Below, piece after piece: positions 40,050 through 46,866 of a stretch of 46,866 nucleotides of DNA; within the stretch, counting starts at the first letter, position 1, and every line of letters begins with the position of its first letter. Origin of the DNA: Desulfurellales bacterium (GTDB lineage: Bacteria; Campylobacterota_A; Desulfurellia; Desulfurellales; Hippeaceae); NCBI GenBank assembly GCA_027014115.1, contig JALWEJ010000034.1, positions 1 through 46,866 on the forward strand. Reading direction: 5' to 3'. The translations under genes were made by a program, and so were the position numbers. The notes under the pieces are model-generated. The model saw only the letters and a program-made list of their open reading frames with translations. It ran no database searches and had not been told where the DNA came from.

Positions 40050-41183
40050 ATGAAAAATTTGACAAATCCAGTCATTCTGCTTATCACCATTGCTTTTGCC
40101 CATTTTGTGAATGACTGGTATTCACTTTTAATACCACCTGCTCTTCCTCTACTTAAAGAAACATACAAAATAAATTACTTCCAATCGGGTCTGCTTTTAA
40201 GTGTCCCGTATCTAACAAGCGCACTTCTTCAATCGCCCATAGCCCATTTCTCAGAAACCCATTCAAAAAGAAAAACGGTTTTGACGGGCGGATTTTTAAT
40301 ACTCTCTCTATCGTATATAATGTTTTATCTATCCAATTCATACTATTCCGCTTTGCTCGTAACGCTTCTTCTCGGTGTAGGTCTTGGAACATATCACCCT
40401 CAGGGCATGGGCATTTTAAGCAGTGTATTCAAAGAAAAAAAAGGTATGGCGATAGGCATAAACGGAACAGGTGGAGCCTTGGGTTACTTTTTTGCTCCAA
40501 TTGCAATGGGTTACCTTTTATCGAAATACAACACAAAGGCTTTTTTGATTGTTTCCGCTGTCGGATTTGTCATGGCTTTATTAATAGCACTCATAGTAAA
40601 AATAGAGGAAAAACCCATACATACAACAATAAAAAGCACAATAACAAAAGAGCTTATACTGCTTGGCCTCGTTGCCATAGTAATACCGTTTTATTCAAGA
40701 GGTATCATGTCTTTTCTGCCGTCATATTTCTATGCAAAGGGTTGCAGCATACTTGATGCCAATATAAAAGCCTCGATTATGCTGCTTGCGGGTATGGTGG
40801 CGCAGCCCTTAGGCGGATTTATATCCGACAAATTCGGACGTAGAAAAACAATATCCTACAGCTACTTTTTAATGGGGCTGTTTTTGATTTTATTTATAAA
40901 GTTTACAAGCATAATATTTCTCTTTTTTATGGGATTTTTTATGTCTCTTTCAATACCTGTCAGACATGCATTTGCATCTGAGGTTGGGGGGGATAAGGTT
41001 AATACAAATATAGCCGTGGTATTCGGTATGGTTATGATAGCATCCTCAATTGCACCAAGCGCTGTGGGAGCATTGGCCGATTCATTCGGTTTTGTGACTG
41101 CCTTCGGGTTCAATGTTGCCATAGCATTTTTCGGTTCTCTTTTGGTCTGGATGATAAAAACAGATAATAGTCAAAAAGCATGA
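40050..41183 (+). CDS. MFS transporter, fosmidomycin-resistance-like
   Basis: This is a 12-helix major facilitator of 377 aa. The N-terminal FAHFVNDWYSLLIPPALPLLKETYKINYFQSGLLLSVPYL resembles the Fsr group. LLGVGLGTYHPQGMGILSSVF and the glycine-rich GINGTGGALGYFFAPI follow. GGFISDKFGRRKT is the second-half motif A. The substrate is not deducible. It follows efp by 13 bases without a clear ribosome site and overlaps the next gene by 4 bases. Confidence 0.88.
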   Translation: MKNLTNPVILLITIAFAHFVNDWYSLLIPPALPLLKETYKINYFQSGLLLSVPYLTSALLQSPIAHFSETHSKRKTVLTGGFLILSLSYIMFYLSNSYYSALLVTLLLGVGLGTYHPQGMGILSSVFKEKKGMAIGINGTGGALGYFFAPIAMGYLLSKYNTKAFLIVSAVGFVMALLIALIVKIEEKPIHTTIKSTITKELILLGLVAIVIPFYSRGIMSFLPSYFYAKGCSILDANIKASIMLLAGMVAQPLGGFISDKFGRRKTISYSYFLMGLFLILFIKFTSIIFLFFMGFFMSLSIPVRHAFASEVGGDKVNTNIAVVFGMVMIASSIAPSAVGALADSFGFVTAFGFNVAIAFFGSLLVWMIKTDNSQKA

Positions 41184-42553
41184 ATACAAAATCAAAGCCA
41201 ACAATAATCATAGCAGGTGGTGGATACAAGGTTAGATACCTGATAGGTTTCATAAAAGATTCATTTGATGTGTTTGTTATTGATTTAAACAAAGATATGC
41301 TTAAAAAACTTCCAGACCATCCAAATATCCATAAAACAGCAGGCGACGCTACAAGCGATTATCTTTTAAGAAAAATCGATATTGACAATGCAGCATATCT
41401 TGTGGCATTTACAAACAATGAAGATGTAAACTACGAAATATCCTCTATAGGCAAGCGACACAATGTTGCCAGGATAATAGCCTACATTCCCACCTACAAA
41501 AATCTTGAGAGGTTTTATGAACTCGGTGTTACAGTAGTAGGAGGACCGAAAGACATAGCATCACTTGTATACAACAAAATCACTCACGCAAAAAAGGCAA
41601 TAGGCATTGGACTTGGCATAGGTGAAATAGTTGAGGTTTTTATAGACGAATACTCCCCTTTTGCCAATAAAGAAATCTCTCAGTTGTCGCTTCATGGAAT
41701 AAAGATAGGCGCTGTATACCGAGACAATAAACTAATAATACCCCAAAAAGATACAACAATAAAATCCAATGACAAAATATTGCTTATAGGCTATCCGGAA
41801 AAACTTGAATATGCTGTCAATATTATAACCTCACCCAATATGAAGTTTCCCATGCAATACGGCAACACCCTCTTGGCGGTTGTAACAAAAAATGATAGCA
41901 TAATAAATGAAATAGACTACCTAAGACGAAACACAGCCATTCAGCATCTAAAACTTATGACAACAATAAACAATCCAAAAAACAAAAACCTTGCAGATGA
42001 TGTGGACTATACAAACAAAAAGGAGTTATTTAAAAAACTCTCTTTGGAATCATTTGGCATCGTTGCATTAGAAAAACAAAACTTAACACTCCTTAATAAA
42101 ATAGGTTTACAAAAATGCTGTATACACAAAATTTCCGAAAGTTTATCCGAATATACACCAATTTTGGTCTTATCAAACAAGCAGAAGTATAAAAAAATTC
42201 TCGTATATATTTTTGAAGAAGATGAAGAATTGATAAGAAAATCGTTGCATACGGCAATAAGTGTACACAACACTGTGGATGTAGATTTGGATTTGTTTGT
42301 ATGTGAAAACGAAAATACAGAAATTATAAAAAAGGTCGAACATGCAGCAAGAAGAATATTTTCAATACACAAAAAGCAGTTCAATATAAACAAAGTAAGC
42401 GGAAACCCAATAAAAGAGTTCAACAAAATAAAAACAAACTACGATTTTGCCATCACATCGGGTTTTGTAAGAAAAAACAGTATGTTCAAACCGAACCCAG
42501 CCTATTTAATAGCCAACGAAAAAGATATCTCCGTATTTGTTTTGTTAAAATGA
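41180..42553 (+). CDS. TrkA/KTN-domain regulatory protein
   Basis: This soluble protein of 457 aa probably gates the adjacent antiporter. The N-terminal Rossmann (RCK/KTN) domain has IIIAGGGYKVRYLIG with an Asp at the nucleotide site (VFVIDLNKD), TAGDATSDYLLRKIDIDNA and AFTNNEDVNYEI. A TrkA-C-like domain follows (IGEIVEVFIDEYSPFANKEISQL...IIPQKDTTIKSNDKILLIGYPEKL, about 150-215). The last 240 residues contain no domain I can name with certainty; part resembles a universal-stress-like fold (KKILVYIFEEDEELIRKSLHTA). It overlaps both neighbours by 4 bases. Confidence 0.83.
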   Translation: MNTKSKPTIIIAGGGYKVRYLIGFIKDSFDVFVIDLNKDMLKKLPDHPNIHKTAGDATSDYLLRKIDIDNAAYLVAFTNNEDVNYEISSIGKRHNVARIIAYIPTYKNLERFYELGVTVVGGPKDIASLVYNKITHAKKAIGIGLGIGEIVEVFIDEYSPFANKEISQLSLHGIKIGAVYRDNKLIIPQKDTTIKSNDKILLIGYPEKLEYAVNIITSPNMKFPMQYGNTLLAVVTKNDSIINEIDYLRRNTAIQHLKLMTTINNPKNKNLADDVDYTNKKELFKKLSLESFGIVALEKQNLTLLNKIGLQKCCIHKISESLSEYTPILVLSNKQKYKKILVYIFEEDEELIRKSLHTAISVHNTVDVDLDLFVCENENTEIIKKVEHAARRIFSIHKKQFNINKVSGNPIKEFNKIKTNYDFAITSGFVRKNSMFKPNPAYLIANEKDISVFVLLK

Positions 42554-43704
42554 GTGCATACCAATCTTTATCCCTATTTCTTGTTGTTTTGGCAGCATTT
42601 ACTGCACCTATTTTTTCAAAATTTATAAAGATACCTATTGTGACAATGGAAATTCTAATAGGTATAGCACTTGGACCAACTTTACTAAATATAGTCTCAC
42701 ACAGCCCTTTTATGCACTTTCTGGCAGAATTCGGGTTTTTTCTTTTAATGTTTTATGTCGGATTGGAGATAGAGATAAAAGAGATAAGTGCAAAACTGAT
42801 AACTCTGAACCTAACAGCCTTTGCAGTCAATGTTGTAATGTCTATTGTTATAATAAAAATCTTCCATTTAAACTTTGAGTTAATTGCAGTATTTGTAGCA
42901 GCAAGCGTTGGTGTTGTTGTGGGTGTGTTAAAGGAATTAAAAATTATAAATGAAAAGATAGGAAAATTAACCCTATACAGCGGCATTATCCAGGAGTTCA
43001 TTATACTGATTATCGCCACATCTTATGAAATATACAAAGGCGAGGGTTATTCCATACTTAAATATGCAGAAATAATGATAAGCATTGTTATGACAATTAT
43101 ATTTTTTAAAACCGTTAAGGTTTTGCACTGGTGGTATCCTGAACATTTCAAATATTTTACAACATCAAAAGACCCGCTGAGTCTGAGAATAAGATTTGCT
43201 TTGACTATTATGCTTTTATCTGTATCTTTTGCTTTTTATTTCCACATAGACCCGGTTGTCGGCGCATTCATAGCAGGCTTTATCATATCACTCTCATTTT
43301 CCAATACAATAATGATTAAAAAGGACATAGAAACAATTGGGTTGGGGTTTTTTATACCACTGTTTTTTGTATATACGGGAATAAACACAAAAATAATCAT
43401 CCAAGATATACCTTTTGTAATGTTTGTTGTTCTTCTAATGTTTTTTTCACACATAGGAAGTGTGATAATATTTTATTTCAACAAATTTTCATTGTCTGAG
43501 TCTTTGATTTCCTCCTTCAATCTATCAAAAGGTGTCAGTATGATTGTTCTTTTAATGACAATAGCAAAAGCCGAGAATATAGTAAATCAAAAAATGTTTT
43601 CTTTGTCTGTGTTAATAGGCATAACAGCAGAGATATTTTACACCGTTTTATTTAAAAACGGATACAGATTATTAAAAAAGGGGCAATCTTTGCCCCCAAC
43701 TTAA
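42550..43704 (+). CDS. CPA2-type cation/proton antiporter (Kef/NhaS-like)
   Basis: This integral membrane exchanger has about 12 helices in 384 aa and ends without an attached KTN domain. Family features are FSKFIKIPIVTMEILIGIALGPTLLNI, AEFGFFLLMFYVGLEIEIKEI (GLE/D-type core) and FYFHIDPVVGAFIAGFIIS. GLGFFIPLFFVYTGINTKI is near the end. The KTN regulator is supplied by the previous, coupled gene. The ion (K+ or Na+) cannot be told. Its last codons double as the por operon terminator on the other strand. Confidence 0.88.
   Translation: MSAYQSLSLFLVVLAAFTAPIFSKFIKIPIVTMEILIGIALGPTLLNIVSHSPFMHFLAEFGFFLLMFYVGLEIEIKEISAKLITLNLTAFAVNVVMSIVIIKIFHLNFELIAVFVAASVGVVVGVLKELKIINEKIGKLTLYSGIIQEFIILIIATSYEIYKGEGYSILKYAEIMISIVMTIIFFKTVKVLHWWYPEHFKYFTTSKDPLSLRIRFALTIMLLSVSFAFYFHIDPVVGAFIAGFIISLSFSNTIMIKKDIETIGLGFFIPLFFVYTGINTKIIIQDIPFVMFVVLLMFFSHIGSVIIFYFNKFSLSESLISSFNLSKGVSMIVLLMTIAKAENIVNQKMFSLSVLIGITAEIFYTVLFKNGYRLLKKGQSLPPT
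43674..43696 (-). terminator. Intrinsic terminator of the por operon
   Basis: On the minus strand, GGGGCAA pairs with TTGCCCC around a three-base loop (43680-43696) and is followed by TTTTTT (43674-43679). It starts nine bases after the porB stop. On the plus strand the same hairpin has no T-run, so it acts in one direction only. It is encoded within the last codons of the antiporter gene. Confidence 0.85.
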
Positions 43705-44574
43705 TTATGTATCAAATTTCTTGTTGAGCTTTTCCCATTTTTTTGAGATGTTGTCTCTGATATGCTCAATTTCCTGCTCGGTTAGGTGTTTAAACCTGCC
43801 CTGAAGAGACAAGTACTCTTTGACATCTGTAAATTTTGGTTTTCTTGATAGTTTGTGTACACCGTTTTCTATTTCATAAAGTGGAAACACACCTGTTTCC
43901 ACAGCTAGTTTTGCAATTTCAATGGACTTTGATTCAAGTGACTTATGTCCCGGAGGACACGGTGAGAATATGTGTATCAGCTTAAACCCTCTGGTATTCT
44001 TTGCTTTTTCAAACTTTTTTATGAAATCTTTTGGGTATGCCACCGTTGCAGATGCAATATACGGAACATTATGAGCTGCAACCAGTTCCATGAGATCCTT
44101 TTTCGGTCTGTCCTTTATTATAGGCGGAGGCGTTGTAGTTGTTGCTGCCCCATAGGGTGTAGCAGAACTCCTCTGAATACCTGTATTCATATATGCCTCA
44201 TTATCGTAACAAACATATATCATATCCTCATTTCTCTCGGCGGCTCCACTTAAAGCCTGAAGTCCTATATCAAATGTACCACCGTCACCTGCCCAACCCA
44301 TAACGGTTATATCATCTTTATTCTGCATCATAAAAGATGCCTTTATTCCACTAGCAACAGCAGCTGTTGTCTCAAATGCCGTGTGAAAAACAGGCACGCC
44401 TGCATAGTTTTGACCAAGAGGCCCGTTTATGATAGTCCAACAACATGCAGGTATTACAATAACTGTTTTTTTACCTAAAGCTTTCAAGGCAAGTCTCATG
44501 GATAAAGCAGCGGCACATCCGGGACATGCCAGATGATTGGGTTGTAATATTTCATCTTTATTTATTTTTTTCAT
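43705..44574 (-). CDS. porB: Pyruvate:ferredoxin oxidoreductase beta subunit
   Basis: This is the thiamine-diphosphate-binding subunit that oxidises pyruvate to acetyl-CoA with ferredoxin. Cluster cysteines Cys17 and Cys20 are in HLACPGCAAAL, with another pair in IPACCW. The TPP motif runs from GWAGDGGTFDIGLQALSGAAERN to VCYDNEAYMNTGIQRSSATPYGA. The 289 aa are typical of four-subunit-type enzymes. Its stop abuts the antiporter stop with no gap. The ATG overlaps porA by 4 bases. Another 2-oxoacid is possible, but MNTGIQRSSATPYGA favours pyruvate. Confidence 0.92.
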   Translation of the reverse strand: MKKINKDEILQPNHLACPGCAAALSMRLALKALGKKTVIVIPACCWTIINGPLGQNYAGVPVFHTAFETTAAVASGIKASFMMQNKDDITVMGWAGDGGTFDIGLQALSGAAERNEDMIYVCYDNEAYMNTGIQRSSATPYGAATTTTPPPIIKDRPKKDLMELVAAHNVPYIASATVAYPKDFIKKFEKAKNTRGFKLIHIFSPCPPGHKSLESKSIEIAKLAVETGVFPLYEIENGVHKLSRKPKFTDVKEYLSLQGRFKHLTEQEIEHIRDNISKKWEKLNKKFDT

Positions 44575-45710
44575 TTTTCACCCCATAGATAGCTATCTTC
44601 TTTTATTTTTCCATCAACAACATCTTTTACAACCTTTTCTACATCGCCTTCTGTGACATCATATCCTCCAAGGCCGCATACAAAACCTAAAACATTGTCA
44701 AATCCCAAAGAACCTGCAACCTCATCCTTTACTATGCCGCCCTTACCCATTGATATATCTCTATCAAGCACAATAATATGTTCAACATCGGCAAGGGCTT
44801 TTTTAAGTTCATTTTTAGGAAACGGCCTAAACATATTTATCTTTACCAATTTTGTTTTTAACGAAGAAGCATTCAAATTATCAACAGCTATATGCGCAGT
44901 CTCAGCCAAAGACCCCATAGATACTATTGCAACATCGGCTTTTTCTTCTCCATATGTATAAACCGGCAAATATCTTCTTTTTGATATGGAGGTAAATTTA
45001 TTTCCAACATCGTTAAATACATTCAAAGCCTCAAAAACAGCCCTGTTTTGTTCCAGTTTTATAGGCATATAGTCTTTTGGAAAAGCCAAAGCGCCATAGG
45101 CTTTTGGATTTTCTATATCCAAAACATCCCTACCCTCTTTTATGCTAATAAAATCACTAATTTCATCTTCAAATACTTCAACAGGCTCTTTTGCATGTGT
45201 CACCAAAAAACCGTCCATGCAAACCATAGCCGGTATTTTTACTTTTTCTGCAACCCTGAATGCCAAAAATAGAAAATCATACGCTTCTTGAGAATTTGAG
45301 GCATAAAATTGAATCCAGCCAGTATCTCTTTGAGAGAGCGAATCTGTCTCTTCAGCCCAGATACTCCAAGGCGGGGCAACCGCTCTGTTTGCATTTGCCA
45401 TAACAATAGGCAGTCTTGCGCCACTTGCCCAATGAAGAACCTCGTGCATCAAAAGCAATCCTTGAGAACTTGTAGCTGTAAACACCCTGCTGCCTGCAAT
45501 TGATGCACCCATTGCTGCCGCCATGGCAGAATGCTCCGATTCAACCTTTATAAATTTTGTACCTATTTCACCCTTTGAGATAAAATCCGCAATCTTTTCA
45601 ATAATTGAAGTCTGCGGGGTTATGGGATATGCGCTTATCACATCAACAAAACTCTGTTTAACAGCATAAGCTATAGCATCATTTCCGCCCATTACTATTT
45701 TTTTACTCAT
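44571..45710 (-). CDS. porA: Pyruvate:ferredoxin oxidoreductase alpha subunit
   Basis: This is the alpha subunit, completing the active site with porB. VISAYPITPQTSIIEKIADF and KVESEHSAMAAAMGASIAGSRVFTATSSQGLLLMHEVLHWASGARLPIVM are the class signatures. INMFRPFPKNELKKALADVEHIIVLDRDISMGKGG is in the C-terminal part. The 379 aa are normal. It overlaps porG and porB by 4 bases each. Confidence 0.94.
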   Translation of the reverse strand: MSKKIVMGGNDAIAYAVKQSFVDVISAYPITPQTSIIEKIADFISKGEIGTKFIKVESEHSAMAAAMGASIAGSRVFTATSSQGLLLMHEVLHWASGARLPIVMANANRAVAPPWSIWAEETDSLSQRDTGWIQFYASNSQEAYDFLFLAFRVAEKVKIPAMVCMDGFLVTHAKEPVEVFEDEISDFISIKEGRDVLDIENPKAYGALAFPKDYMPIKLEQNRAVFEALNVFNDVGNKFTSISKRRYLPVYTYGEEKADVAIVSMGSLAETAHIAVDNLNASSLKTKLVKINMFRPFPKNELKKALADVEHIIVLDRDISMGKGGIVKDEVAGSLGFDNVLGFVCGLGGYDVTEGDVEKVVKDVVDGKIKEDSYLWGEK

Positions 45711-46243
45711 AGTTCCCTCACATTTTCAAAAGCTAATTTTGCCGCCTCTATGTTTATATCAGCCCTTTTTCCTATTTTACCCTCTATCGCTTTTGAGAGA
45801 TTCTCAAATGAAAAATCACCGGCAACTTTGCAGTATGCTCCAAGTAGCGCCGTGTTTATTATGGGCATAGCAGGAGTTCCAAGATTCAAAGAAAGGGCTA
45901 TAGAGTTTGCATCAACAATAAAAATTCTTGCATTTGAGGATCTTTTTTTTATGTCTGTTGATGCATTTAACAATACAACGCCATCATCTTTTACTTTAAT
46001 ACTGCTAAGCAAACTCATATTAAAAACAACAACCTCGTCGGGAAACTCAACCGCGTAGCGGTTATAAATCCTTTTGTTTTTATCAACTCTTACATACGCA
46101 TTCGAGGGAGAACCTCTTCGCTCTGCACCATACGAAGGCATAAACTGAACTTCATAGCCTTCATAAAAATACACATTGGCAAGCATTTCACCGGACAAAA
46201 CGATACCTTGACCGCCTCTTCCGTGTAAACCTATCTCTTTCAT
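45707..46243 (-). CDS. porG: Pyruvate:ferredoxin oxidoreductase gamma subunit
   Basis: This is the gamma subunit. KEIGLHGRGGQGIVLSGEMLANVYFYEGYEVQFMPSYGAERRGSPSNAYVRVD is diagnostic. TPAMPIINTALLGAYCKVAG follows. The 178 aa are gamma only, with no ferredoxin extension. AAAGGGG precedes the ATG. It is the first gene of the operon; a porD gene, usually next, is not there. Confidence 0.94.
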   Translation of the reverse strand: MKEIGLHGRGGQGIVLSGEMLANVYFYEGYEVQFMPSYGAERRGSPSNAYVRVDKNKRIYNRYAVEFPDEVVVFNMSLLSSIKVKDDGVVLLNASTDIKKRSSNARIFIVDANSIALSLNLGTPAMPIINTALLGAYCKVAGDFSFENLSKAIEGKIGKRADINIEAAKLAFENVREL

Positions 46244-46304
46244 AGCTACCCCTTTTTAAAAAATTAAAAGCCCAACATTAACAAGGGCACAATACATAGA
46301 GTAT

Positions 46305-46332
46305 ATATTACAAAAAAATGGTTAATTTGCAA
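46305..46332 (-). promoter_or_regulatory. Candidate por operon promoter
   Basis: On the minus strand, TTGCAA (46327-46332) and TAATAT (46305-46310) are 16 bases apart. The predicted leader is about 55 bases. It lies between porG and the insertion sequence, so the element's end may be close to or at this promoter. Confidence 0.42.
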
Positions 46333-46394
46333 AAGATTTTTTATTATCTGACCTTGCGCACCAAAGGAGCTAAAATTGCTTAAAATTGAGTATT

Positions 46395-46866
46395 ATGAAA
46401 AGTTACAAAGATTACATAGATTTATACACAGACTATCTTATCAGCAACACTGGTCTTGCAACAGCTACAGGACTATCAGCAATGACAGACGGAGCAGTAA
46501 GTCATGATCAAATCACACGATTTCTTTCAAAAGGAGACTTTAATTCAAAAACTCTTTGGAGAAAGGTTAAACCCACTGTCAGGGAGATTCAAAGTGATGA
46601 TGCCTATATCATATTTAATGATACAATTGTTGAAAAGAAATGGACAGATGAAAGCGATATCATCTGTTGGCACTTTGACCATACAAAAGGACGCAATGTC
46701 AAAGGGGTCAATCTTTTGAATATGGTCTATTACAGTATGGATACCTCTATTCCAATAGGATTTGAAGTAATCCATAAATACGCCTATTGTGATATAAAAA
46801 CAAAAGAACAAAAGAAAAAAGCTAATGTAAATAAAAATGAGCTGATGCGCAGTATGTTTCAAAGAG
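46395..46866 (+). mobile_element. Insertion sequence, 5' part of a DDE (IS4/IS701-like) transposase
   Basis: An open frame from ATG 46395 runs past the window end for at least 157 aa, and the C terminus is missing. The start SYKDYIDLYTDYLIS and the segment AVSHDQITRFLSKGDFNSKTLWRKVK resemble the N-terminal region of IS4/IS701-type transposases. A first catalytic aspartate is likely in YIIFNDTIVEKKW, followed by HFDHTKGRNVKGVNLLNM. The remaining catalytic residues would lie to the right. I assign the superfamily with moderate confidence and no specific IS name. The inverted repeat should lie between the porG promoter and 46395, but I cannot fix it without the other end. Confidence 0.78.

Noticed and set aside
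42007-42426. Minus-strand open frame of 139 codons inside the KTN regulator gene
   Set aside because: Shadow in an AT-rich coding region, no start signal and no known motif.
46504-46719. Short plus-strand frame at the right edge
   Set aside because: It lies in a different frame from the transposase, which runs uninterrupted from 46395 past the window end.
1-46866. CRISPR array, tRNA, rRNA or prophage region
   Set aside because: No regularly spaced direct repeats, cloverleaf-like sequences, rRNA stretches or phage genes were seen in any gap.

Overview
The window is AT-rich, densely packed bacterial chromosome. Most neighbouring genes in a cluster abut or overlap by 4-35 bases. The gene set points to an anaerobic Gram-negative: the anaerobic (cbi-type, early-cobalt) cobalamin route, a three-gene pyruvate:ferredoxin oxidoreductase, a PagL-type outer-membrane lipid A deacylase and a PerR-like peroxide sensor. 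A sulfur-reducing Desulfurella/Hippea-like lineage is my best guess from style and gene content. It is a guess, because no rRNA or tRNA gene lies here to anchor it.

Layout. Bases 1-145 (minus) hold a complete cobalamin riboswitch aptamer whose target gene lies left of the window. Bases 229-5497 (minus) are a coupled operon, modD-yigZ-cbiD-cbiE-cbiF-cbiG-cbiH, which makes part of the corrin ring. pagL (plus) lies beyond it. Bases 6259-10533 (minus) are pepP-nth-coaE-clc, and 10606-13575 (minus) are a marR-emrA-emrB drug-efflux operon. perR runs divergently from marR. The marR-perR gap holds two back-to-back near-consensus promoters, a MarR-type operator and a structured RNA-like leader that I cannot assign. 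Bases 14277-19924 (minus) are rpsF-ssb-rpsR-rplI-dnaB-uvrA. An unrecognised exported protein with its own promoter and terminator follows at 20121-20954.

Bases 21171-27040 (plus) are cobU-cobT-cobS-cobQ-cobD-cbiB, the late steps of cobalamin synthesis (nucleotide loop assembly, amidation and aminopropanol linker). This operon has no riboswitch. A perfect 24-base palindrome overlaps its promoter instead. Then come a YqhA-type membrane protein (minus), cupin-uvrC, crotonase-lysE-rimO, an M50 protease, and trpS with a degenerate GGDEF protein. Bases 34703-38759 (minus) hold aroK-eamA-uppP followed by accB-accC. Bases 38897-43704 (plus) hold an HD-domain protein, efp, an MFS transporter, and a KTN/TrkA-type regulator paired with a CPA2 antiporter. 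Bases 43705-46243 (minus) are porG-porA-porB, whose terminator is embedded in the antiporter gene. The right edge carries the start of an insertion-sequence transposase cut by the window end.

Together, the two cobalamin operons cover much but not all of de novo synthesis; CbiL, CbiC, CbiT, CbiJ, CbiA, the chelatase and the adenosyltransferase are not here. I found no CRISPR array, rRNA, tRNA or prophage, and no gene-free stretch longer than 300 bases. The most unusual signals are the marR leader RNA, the cobU palindrome, two probable leaderless transcripts, a ModD paralogue at the head of a cobalamin operon, the degenerate GGDEF protein coupled to trpS, and the missing ferredoxin-like subunit of the por operon. 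All calls come from reading the sequence; no database search was run.
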